DNA of 5,279 bases from CBFHWU01 sp965659665 (GTDB taxonomy: Bacteria; Bacteroidota; Bacteroidia; Flavobacteriales; Flavobacteriaceae): contig CBFHWU010000005.1 in assembly GCA_965659665.1 (NCBI GenBank), positions 1-5,279 of the forward strand. The letters run 5' to 3'. A program made the position numbers and the translations under genes. The notes under the pieces are model-generated. The model saw only the letters and a program-made list of their open reading frames with translations. It did no database searches and had not been told where the DNA came from. How positions within the stretch are numbered: position 1 is the first letter of the stretch; each line of letters begins with the position of its first letter. Of this stretch, positions 1-5,062 are shown one piece after another.

Positions 1-318
1 TACTACTGATACAGCTACTTTTTTTATCATACAAAAATTGGGCAAATCTGTCTTGAAATCGAGATCAAAGTCTCACAGAACTGAACGTGATTTTTAGTAG
101 AAAAGAAAGAGGATTATCAATCTTGTCGAAGTCTAAAGCTTCACCGTATATAGTAACCTTAATGCTCTCTTTTATTCTTTCTGTTTAAGTGTCTAAGTTA
201 TTAAAAGACAAACTTAAGACGTATGTAATTCATTGCTTTGGCAAGTGCTCATTTGGAAAATTCCTTCGGAATTTTCTCTGGCAAGTATTTGTTTACTAAA
301 TTAAGATACTTAAACCCC
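1..318. other. Gene-free left edge
   Basis: I see no supportable gene here. Both strands are broken by frequent stops. The longest coding-like piece is a 40-codon open stretch on the minus strand (184 down to 65) with no start codon. At the extreme left an ATG on the minus strand (30-28) opens a frame of only ten codons (MIKKVAVSVV) before the edge, too short to call. The one clear structure is a hairpin at 256-276, listed separately. The stretch is probably intergenic or eroded DNA. Confidence 0.6.
239..286. repeat. 9-bp hairpin between two 8-base direct repeats
   Basis: GAAAATTCC (256-264), loop TTC, then GGAATTTTC (268-276) form a perfect 9-bp stem, with one more possible G-T pair outside. 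The hairpin lies between two copies of TGGCAAGT (239-246 and 279-286). It has no T-run directly after it, so it is not a standard rho-independent terminator. A dispersed palindromic repeat or a transcript-end structure are both possible. Confidence 0.6.
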
Positions 319-349
319 GCAACTAACCATACACAAACACGTTAGGTGC
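319..349. repeat. attC-like imperfect palindrome
   Basis: Arms GCAACTAAC (319-327) and GTTAGGTGC (341-349) are reverse complements at 8 of 9 positions, around a 13-base spacer. The right arm contains GTTAGGT, which fits the GTTRRRY core of integron attC sites. The left arm misses RYYYAAC by one base, and the spacer is shorter than in a normal attC with L boxes. The palindrome lies 11 bases before the start of the decayed sigma factor gene. It may be a recombination-site relic or just a dispersed hairpin repeat. Confidence 0.4.
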
Positions 350-360
350 AAGCAAGATAA

Positions 361-919
361 ATGCAAATGCAAACGAAAGAACTAAACATAGAAACTGGAT
401 TTTAATCTTTCAAAGACAACTTGAATCATACTTATATCGTCTCTCAGCGAATGGAGAAGATACTAAGAGATATAATTTACACGACACCTACTTAAAAGTC
501 AATCAGCGAGTAAAAAACGGATGGAAATTAGAAGTACAAGACGATTGTAAAAATGCTTCACTATCAACAGCACAGTATCAACAAAGAATAATTGGTGCAT
601 TTCAAAGTCAAACCGAGGAACAATTTGAAATAGTAGAGCCTATCAATTATTGCTATACGTTCATTGCCAAAAATCTGAGTTTAAAACAACAAATTGCCAT
701 CATTGTTAAAGAGTTTTACCATTTCAAAAGAACAGAAATTGCCAAAATATTGGATAAAACGGAAGCAATTGTCAAACACTTGCTATTTGACGGACGAAAA
801 GAATTACAAACCCGCTACGAAAAAGATGTGCCTTGATTAACAAAACTGGTGTTTATTATCAATGTGCCGAATTGAACGATTTTTTACAAGAAACTCCAAA
901 TTCAGAGGAAAAAATATAA
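361..919 (+). pseudogene. Decayed sigma-70 family RNA polymerase sigma factor
   Basis: An intact protein would direct RNA polymerase to a set of promoters. ATG at 361 opens MQMQTKELNIETGF and then hits TAA (403-405). The family sequence resumes in another frame from about 408, with QRQLESYLYRLSANGEDT, then HDTYLKV typical of region 2. It runs straight into RVKNGWKLEV, so the expected region 2.3-2.4 is absent. Region 4 is well preserved at about 680-815, with KRTEIAKILDKTE as the helix-turn-helix and then FDGRKELQTRYEK. That frame stops at 834-836, but the family tail (CALINKTG, then YQCAELNDFLQE) continues in a third frame from 827 to TAA at 917-919. Two frame breaks and a core deletion make function very unlikely. 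The family call rests on remembered homologues from this phylum. A sequencing error could explain one break but not the deletion. Confidence 0.8.
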
Positions 920-996
920 AAATTGAGGTAGCGGATTCGTACTTTAAGCACTTTAAAGAACATGATGGAGAAAAATATTGGGCTAACAACCTCTAA
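919..996 (+). pseudogene. Orphan coding-like C-terminal fragment
   Basis: In a third frame directly after the sigma relic, 25 codons read KIEVADSYFKHF then KEHDGEKYWANNL and end in TAA (994-996). The mix of charged and aromatic residues looks like real protein, but it does not resemble the sigma-factor tail I would expect here. It could be the end of another gene joined by deletion, a further frameshifted piece of the same gene, or chance. No start codon and no recognised family. Confidence 0.3.
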
Positions 997-1019
997 TGAT
1001 ACTTGTGCTAGCCCGCGAT
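980..1019. repeat. Hairpin ending in GCTAGCCCGCGAT
   Basis: GGGCTA (980-985) and TAGCCC (1009-1014) form a 6-bp stem around 23 bases. After one mismatch, CA (987-988) can also pair with TG (1006-1007). The right side runs into a GC-rich word, GCTAGCCCGCGAT (1007-1019), that recurs inverted at 4051-4039 with 12 of 13 bases equal. It stands out against the AT-rich surroundings. It sits past the sigma relic and before the promoter of the next gene. Confidence 0.45.
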
Positions 1020-1093
1020 AAAAATTATATTTTTATCAACACGAATCGTTTACTGTGCATTGTAAATCATCAAAAATTTTAAACCCAAATTAA

Positions 1094-1122
1094 TTGTATT
1101 TATGGGCTAAATACTATATTAG
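1094..1122 (+). promoter_or_regulatory. Candidate Bacteroidota-type promoter
   Basis: TTG (1094-1096) is followed after 18 bases by TATATTAG (1115-1122). This matches the -7 element TAnnTTTG at all but one of its six fixed positions, and the spacing fits the known pattern for this phylum. Transcription would begin near 1130, leaving a leader of about 30 bases before the ATG at 1158. The leader is A/T-rich and has no Shine-Dalgarno sequence, which is usual in this group. Confidence 0.45.
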
Positions 1123-1157
1123 TACCTTAATTAATTTCCATTAAACTTAACTAAAAT

Positions 1158-1619
1158 ATGATATCAAAAAAACAAGTATTACAAGCACAAAGTGAGTGGG
1201 GTGCTGGAGTTGTTAAGATTGGATCTCTAAGAGAAAGTAGATCGGATTGCGAATTGTATACTAGTGAATTTCTTGATAAACTCTACTCATTTGAAACAGG
1301 TTTAGTTTTATTTAAACCAACAAAATGTGCAGTAAAACAATTTAGACCAACTAAAGCAGAAGCTATTTCTTACTTTATCGCAGGCGATGACCGCGCTTGT
1401 GAGGAAGATAAAGGTTTTGCCATTAATCCATGGACAAAAGTAAGGTTCGAAAATTCGGATTTCATTTTTGAGGAGAATCGGGCCATGGCTATGGGAAATT
1501 ACTTTTTTACTGACTTGGAAGGCAATCAGGCAAAAGTCGAATATACATTTGGATATAAATTAAGTAATGGACAATTAAAAATTGATATTCACCATTCTTC
1601 CTTTCCCTACAACCCTTAA
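1158..1619 (+). CDS. Iota-class carbonic anhydrase-like protein (CaMKII-association domain, COG4337)
   Basis: The 153 residues fit one NTF2/SnoaL-like fold of the CaMKII-association type (COG4337). Characterised members of this family are iota-class carbonic anhydrases, which interconvert CO2 and bicarbonate. Family blocks visible in order are LFKPTK (51-56), QFRPTKAEAISYF (61-73), EDKGFAINPW (83-92), RFENSDFIF (96-104), AMAMGNYFFT (109-118), VEYTFGY (127-133), and the C-terminal HHSSFPY (145-151). Thr55, Tyr72, His146 and Ser148 are the likely active-site set, mapped from memory of the published structures. There is no signal peptide, so it is probably cytoplasmic. Length is normal for a single-domain member. 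It has its own candidate promoter just upstream and is separated from its neighbours by long gaps. Family assignment is strong. Activity is inferred, because not every COG4337 protein has been tested. Confidence 0.75.
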   Translation: MISKKQVLQAQSEWGAGVVKIGSLRESRSDCELYTSEFLDKLYSFETGLVLFKPTKCAVKQFRPTKAEAISYFIAGDDRACEEDKGFAINPWTKVRFENSDFIFEENRAMAMGNYFFTDLEGNQAKVEYTFGYKLSNGQLKIDIHHSSFPYNP

Positions 1620-1844
1620 TCGATTTGGATTATCCATAAGTAGTTGTACTTCTATTGTCCTTCATTTTGTTTTGCTGTTCTTAAAAAATGATATCAACCA
1701 CAATCGCAAAAAACAAAACGGGGGGGAATTCGAAGGGTAAGACCGGTAAAAATAAGTTCACCTGTTCGGTAAAAGTAAATGCTCTCGCCTACTTCTTTGA
1801 ATCCTCGCGGATTTTCAGTTGGGTGTGTACTTGCAAAGTTAAAT

Positions 1845-1928
1845 GCTAAACCATGCATTACGCATAGCCGAACCCGCTGGTGAGCGTTTGTGACACGTAC
1901 CATTTTTAACGAAAGCTAAGCCACGCAT
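1845..1928. repeat. Degenerate direct repeat pair
   Basis: GCTAAACCATGCAT (1845-1858) and GCTAAGCCACGCAT (1915-1928) agree at 12 of 14 positions and are 70 bases apart. Both are followed by similar GC-flavoured tails (TACGCATAGCCG and CGTATAAGCGCG). This suggests an old duplication within a mobile or repetitive intergenic element. The match is short enough that chance is not excluded. Confidence 0.3.
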
Positions 1929-1960
1929 CGTATAAGCGCGCCAGAGGGAATAAACAAATT

Positions 1961-2061
1961 TTTTGTAGTTTTAGACTAGAATTAGACCCAAATCTGTTCT
2001 TCACACATAAAGCCTACGCTGCCCACTGGGTGTTTTTGTTTTTTGTTTTAGGGTTTTTTGG
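1961..2061 (+). repeat. Long intergenic direct repeat, copy 1
   Basis: This copy begins TTTTGTAGTTTTAGACTAGA, includes TCACACATAAAGCCTACGCT (2001-2020), and ends in a T-rich tail with GGGTTTTTTGG. Positions 1961-2040 match 4091-4170 at 78 of 80. The tail matches too, except that this copy carries seven extra bases from a duplicated GTTTTTT unit. It ends 106 bases before the start of the MuiA-like gene. It encodes no protein I can recognise on either strand. Confidence 0.9.
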
Positions 2062-2075
2062 CGACATCATATTTG
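2042..2075 (+). promoter_or_regulatory. Weak candidate promoter for the MuiA-like gene
   Basis: TTTG (2042-2045) lies 22 bases before CATATTTG (2068-2075), which differs from TAnnTTTG only at its first base. The spacing is at the long end of what is accepted in this phylum. If used, the -33 element would sit inside the T-rich tail of repeat copy 1. The leader would be about 85 bases and would include the inverted repeat at 2117-2150. Confidence 0.25.
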
Positions 2076-2116
2076 TGGTCTTTTCTTGATTTTGATTAAA
2101 TGATCATAAATATGAG

Positions 2117-2150
2117 TTGGTCGTAAATAATATTTAACTGATTCGACCAA
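2117..2150. promoter_or_regulatory. 7-bp inverted repeat upstream of the MuiA-like gene
   Basis: TTGGTCG (2117-2123) and CGACCAA (2144-2150) are perfect reverse complements separated by 20 A/T-rich bases, ending 17 bases before the ATG at 2168. The arms are the only G/C-containing words in this stretch. The form suits either a dimeric regulator's operator with half-sites about 27 bases apart, or a leader hairpin close to the start codon. No regulator is encoded nearby. Confidence 0.4.
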
Positions 2151-2167
2151 AGTAAAAAAGTAACATT

Positions 2168-4036
2168 ATGAAAAAAATTACACTCATTTTTCTTTGTTTG
2201 TTGTGTGGTGAAATTTATTCACAAGACGATATCACTGAAAGAAAAATTAAAACAGAAGTAAGTGAAGTGACCGTGTTTATTAAAGGAGCACAAATAACGC
2301 GTAGGAAGTCAATTGATTTAATAAAAGGTAAAACCGTTTTAAAATTTATCAACCTCTCTCCATTTATTGAGGCAAAAAGCATTCAGGTAAAAGCAAATGG
2401 AAATGTGACTGTTTTATCGGTTAATCATCAACAAAATTATATTGACAAGTTGGAGAAGCAAAAAGAACTGAGTGATTTTGAGTTAGAAATAAAGGAAATA
2501 GAAAGTAACATAACGCTTGAAAGAGCACATCTGGAAATTTTAAAAGAAGAGCTGGCTTTTTTAAAAGATAACAGAAATATTGGTGGAAAAAACCAAGAGT
2601 TAAGTGTTGCGAACCTTAAAGATGCATCTAATTTTTACAGTTCTAAATTGACTTCGTTAAAACTTAAAGAAATCGAAATAAGTAGAAAATTAGAGGATTT
2701 CAATAAATCAAAAAAAGAGCTAAATAATCAGATTAGAACATTAACGAGCAAAAGAGAATATCCAAACGGTGAAATACTTGTGAAAATTGATGCTAAAAAC
2801 AACTCAAAAGTAAATCTTGAACTTTCATACGTCGTTGGTAATTCTGGTTGGTTTCCAAGCTATGACATCCGTGCAAAAAATGTAAATGAACCTATTGAAC
2901 TTATTTATAAAGCAAATGTCAAGCAAGACACAAAAGTCGACTGGAAGAATATTAAGCTAAAACTATCTTCCGCCAATCCAAATATTTCAGGCATCGCACC
3001 TGAATTAAAAACGTACTATTTAAATTACAATACATTACCGCCCGTTTATAGTACCCAATCAAACACAGTTACGGGTATTGTATCAAGTGCTGATGGACCT
3101 CTTCCTGGTGTGACTGTAATAGTCAAAGGAACGACAGTTGGAACATCATCAGATTTTGACGGGAAATATTCTATCACCATACCAAATAGTGCTACACAAT
3201 TAGAATTTACTTACATAGGAATGGAGACAAAAGTATTGCCAATTTCAAATAATACACTTAATGTGGTTTTAGAAGAAGACAGTCAATCGCTTGACGAGGT
3301 CGTTGTTATTGGGTATGGCGGCAATAAAAAGAGAAAAAAATCGACTATAGGATTACAAGGAAAGGCTGCAGGCGTTCAAATAAGAGGCTCAAATAGTATT
3401 CAAATACCACTTGAACATATCGAGAAACAAACGACAATTGATTTTGAAATAGAGATTCCATATTCAATAAAGTCTGACAATAAAAGTTATTCAGTCGATA
3501 TGACGAATTACAGCTTAGCTGCAAGTTATCAATATTACTGTGTTCCAAAAATTAATAAAGATGCTTTCTTGATAGCTAACATTTCTGATTGGGAGAACTA
3601 TAATTTACTTGAAGGAGAGGCAAATATTTTTTTCGAAGATACTTATGTAGGAAAGTCATTACTTGATGTTAGGCATGCTAAAGACTCACTTCAAATTTCC
3701 TTGGGCAGCGACAAAAATATTGTAGTGAAAAGAGAAAAATTAAAAGATTTTGCGACAAAAAAATTTATCGGTAGCAAAAAAGAAGAATTTAGAAGTTGGG
3801 AGGTTATTATTAAAAATAATAAAAATCAAAAGGTTAATATGTTAGTTTTTGATCAGATCCCTGTTTCTACGGATGATGAAATCAAAGTAGAAATACTTGA
3901 AATTTCAAAAGCAAAACACAATGCAGCAATAGGTGAAATTAAATGGGATTTTGTCATTGAGCCAAAAGAACGTAAAACTTTTGATTTAAAATATTCGGTC
4001 AAATACCGTAAGCATAGAACTTTAATACTTGAATAA
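2168..4036 (+). CDS. Exported DUF4140/DUF4139 (mucoidy inhibitor MuiA-like) protein with SusC/RagA-type insert
   Basis: Residues 1-18 form a signal peptide (basic start, hydrophobic core, likely cut before Gln19), so the 622-residue protein is exported. Residues 31-90 fit DUF4140 (VTVFIKGAQITR). Residues 92-195 are rich in K/E/L and look like a coiled-coil hairpin. DUF4139 starts near 215 (LSYVVGNSGWFPSYDIRA at 219-236), with VDWKNIKLKLSSANP at 257-271. Between about 298 and 415 an insert breaks the domain. It holds a carboxypeptidase-D regulatory-like fold (VTGIVSSADGPLPGVTVIVK, then GTTVGTSSDFDGKYSITIP), a TonB-box-like LDEVVVIGYG (375-384), and a short GLQGKAAGVQIRGS plug-like piece. DUF4139 then resumes (QTTIDFEIEIPY, LLEGEANIFFEDTYVGKS, IKWDFVIEPKERKTF) to the end. 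There is no membrane barrel. The family's biochemical role is unknown; the name comes from a mucoidy phenotype. The ATG is set by the signal peptide. Confidence 0.85.
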   Translation: MKKITLIFLCLLCGEIYSQDDITERKIKTEVSEVTVFIKGAQITRRKSIDLIKGKTVLKFINLSPFIEAKSIQVKANGNVTVLSVNHQQNYIDKLEKQKELSDFELEIKEIESNITLERAHLEILKEELAFLKDNRNIGGKNQELSVANLKDASNFYSSKLTSLKLKEIEISRKLEDFNKSKKELNNQIRTLTSKREYPNGEILVKIDAKNNSKVNLELSYVVGNSGWFPSYDIRAKNVNEPIELIYKANVKQDTKVDWKNIKLKLSSANPNISGIAPELKTYYLNYNTLPPVYSTQSNTVTGIVSSADGPLPGVTVIVKGTTVGTSSDFDGKYSITIPNSATQLEFTYIGMETKVLPISNNTLNVVLEEDSQSLDEVVVIGYGGNKKRKKSTIGLQGKAAGVQIRGSNSIQIPLEHIEKQTTIDFEIEIPYSIKSDNKSYSVDMTNYSLAASYQYYCVPKINKDAFLIANISDWENYNLLEGEANIFFEDTYVGKSLLDVRHAKDSLQISLGSDKNIVVKREKLKDFATKKFIGSKKEEFRSWEVIIKNNKNQKVNMLVFDQIPVSTDDEIKVEILEISKAKHNAAIGEIKWDFVIEPKERKTFDLKYSVKYRKHRTLILE

Positions 4037-4038
4037 CC

Positions 4039-4071
4039 ATCGCGGGCTGGCCTGCCCGTTCCGTTTAGGCA
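4039..4071. repeat. GC-rich repeat after the MuiA-like gene (possible terminator)
   Basis: Just past the stop codon the GC-rich word GCTGGCCTGCCCGTTCCGTT (4046-4065) is identical to 5070-5089, and the following AGGCA is also shared. CGGGC (4043-4047) and GCCCG (4054-4058) can form a 5-bp GC stem with a 6-base loop. The following T content is weak, so termination is only possible. The left end, 4039-4051, is the inverted counterpart of the word at 1007-1019. Confidence 0.5.
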
Positions 4072-4090
4072 AACCCAGCGTTTAAAATTT

Positions 4091-4184
4091 TTTTGTAGAT
4101 TTAGACTAGAATTAGACCCAAATCTGTTCTTCACACATAAAGCCTACGCTGCCCACGGGGTGTTTTTGTTTTAGGATTTTTTGG
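4091..4184 (+). repeat. Long intergenic direct repeat, copy 2
   Basis: This is the second copy of the element at 1961-2061, in the same orientation, again upstream of an exported-protein gene (61 bases before the ATG at 4245). The core differs at two positions: GAT for GTT near 4099, and CACGGGG for CACTGGG near 4157. The T-rich tail lacks one seven-base unit. The flanks on both sides differ from copy 1, so the shared module ends near 4184. Confidence 0.9.
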
Positions 4185-4186
4185 GA

Positions 4187-4210
4187 TATATCGGAACGTG
4201 GTCCGGATAT
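4187..4210. repeat. Imperfect palindrome before the lipoprotein gene
   Basis: ATATC-GGA (4187-4194) and TCC-GGATAT (4202-4210) can pair as 5 + 3 bp with a one-base bulge, starting three bases beyond repeat copy 2. It may be an operator or leader hairpin. There is no convincing -7 element in this gap; GTATTTG at 4214-4220 is the nearest approach and lacks the leading TA at the right distance. Confidence 0.3.
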
Positions 4211-4244
4211 ACAGTATTTGGCATTAATTTAAAACTGAAAACTT

Positions 4245-5051
4245 ATGAAACTAAATAATCTATTAGTTATTATAATTGCTTGTGTTTTTACATTCTCTTG
4301 CTCTAAAGACGATATTGAAGAAACGAATCCTATTGTAATAAATAGTATTAAAAGCTCTAAACAACTTGCATTTATTGAAGAAACAATAAATCTAAATATT
4401 TATGCAGAAGGTTACTCAAATATTGAAGTTAGCAGTAGTAATAGTGATGTAGTAATAGACAAAATAAATACGACAACTTATAAAATATCTGCTACAAAAG
4501 CTACTGAAGTAATAATTGAAATTATTCTTTCTTCTGAAAGTTTTACCGAACAAAAAACGGTTGAATACAATTTCTTTGAACACGGGGTAATTGATTTTAA
4601 GATTGTAGAAGGGATAACTTTAGACAAAGATTCACCTAATCATGTGCTTGAATTACACGGGGACCCCGATTATATTTTTAAAGTCGAAGATGAAAATAGA
4701 GAAGTTTGGTATTACTTTGACAAAGGATTTTGGGTTTCAATGGATAGTAATGTTAACCGGGCTGACTACATAAGACTTTACGGAATTGATTGGACAAGAA
4801 CTTTGGACAATATAGAATACATTGGCAAACAATATCGTTATGAAATTAGTGAGGGTTTAAAAATTGAGAATTTACAACTTTCAATGACTACTGTAGTAGA
4901 AAAATTTGGAACTCCAACAGAAAAACTTACAACAAGCATTGAAGGTTTGTATACTTATGTTTATGAAGATTTGGACGTTTTCTTTTATTTTCAATCTGAA
5001 GGCATTGATGATTTTGAAGGAAAAAGTGTAGGATACATTATTGTATATTAA
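4245..5051 (+). CDS. Probable surface lipoprotein with duplicated C-terminal module
   Basis: Residues 1-18 are a lipoprotein signal peptide and Cys19 is the likely lipidated residue. The sequence after it, SKDDIEE, fits the lipoprotein export signal (acidic residues after Cys-Ser-Lys) that sends Bacteroidota lipoproteins to the outer face of the outer membrane. Residues 30-110 have alternating hydrophobic strands and many Ser/Thr, consistent with one Ig-like beta domain. The rest holds two related units. The first has GITLDKDSPNHVLELHGDPD (123-142) followed by VWYYFDKGFWVSM. The second has GLKIENLQLSMTTVVEKFGT (204-223) followed by YTYVYEDLDVFFYF. The pattern G-(I/L)-x-(L/I), about ten residues, V-x-x-x-x-G-(D/T)-P, then aromatic strands recalls BamE/SmpA-like folds. 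I recognise no named family and no enzyme motif. The ATG is fixed by the signal peptide. It is not tightly linked to either neighbour. Confidence 0.8.
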   Translation: MKLNNLLVIIIACVFTFSCSKDDIEETNPIVINSIKSSKQLAFIEETINLNIYAEGYSNIEVSSSNSDVVIDKINTTTYKISATKATEVIIEIILSSESFTEQKTVEYNFFEHGVIDFKIVEGITLDKDSPNHVLELHGDPDYIFKVEDENREVWYYFDKGFWVSMDSNVNRADYIRLYGIDWTRTLDNIEYIGKQYRYEISEGLKIENLQLSMTTVVEKFGTPTEKLTTSIEGLYTYVYEDLDVFFYFQSEGIDDFEGKSVGYIIVY

Positions 5052-5062
5052 TGTGCTTGAGT

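Larger units (their letters stand above)
1620..2167. other. Repeat-rich intergenic region
   Basis: There is no convincing gene. A 69-codon minus-strand frame (1903 to 1694) starts MVRVTNAHQRVRLC, but it matches no family I know and lies wholly in repeat-like DNA, so I do not call it. From about 1720 the composition turns locally GC-richer, beginning with a run of seven G (1720-1726). Then come a degenerate pair of related words (1845-1858 and 1915-1928), copy 1 of the long repeat (1961-2061) and an inverted repeat (2117-2150) just before the next gene. The region looks like a stack of dispersed intergenic elements. Confidence 0.6.

Noticed and set aside
1..30. Possible minus-strand gene start (MIKKVAVSVV) running off the left edge
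   Set aside because: Only ten codons are visible, with no convincing promoter; too little to call.
65..184. Minus-strand open stretch of 40 codons (ERIKESIKVTIYGEALDF...)
   Set aside because: It looks mildly protein-like but has no start codon and no family match. It could be a relic, but chance is as likely.
1620..1660. Terminator after the carbonic-anhydrase-like gene
   Set aside because: TGGATTATCCA (1626-1636) is palindromic but can form only three pairs with a usable loop, and no T-run follows directly.
1694..1903. Minus-strand 69-codon frame (MVRVTNAHQRVRLC...)
   Set aside because: It lies wholly in repeat-like intergenic DNA, matches no family I know and has no promoter or leader I can support. 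It ends in a low-quality RFVFCDCG tail across the G-run side. A real small gene is not excluded.
3345..3548. Minus-strand open frame inside the MuiA-like gene
   Set aside because: It is antisense to a strongly supported coding region and has no recognisable features; it is a shadow.
3853..4134. Minus-strand open frame across the end of the MuiA-like gene and repeat copy 2
   Set aside because: It mixes antisense coding sequence, the GC-rich repeat and the long repeat. Copy 1 of the repeat has in-frame stops in the matching frame.
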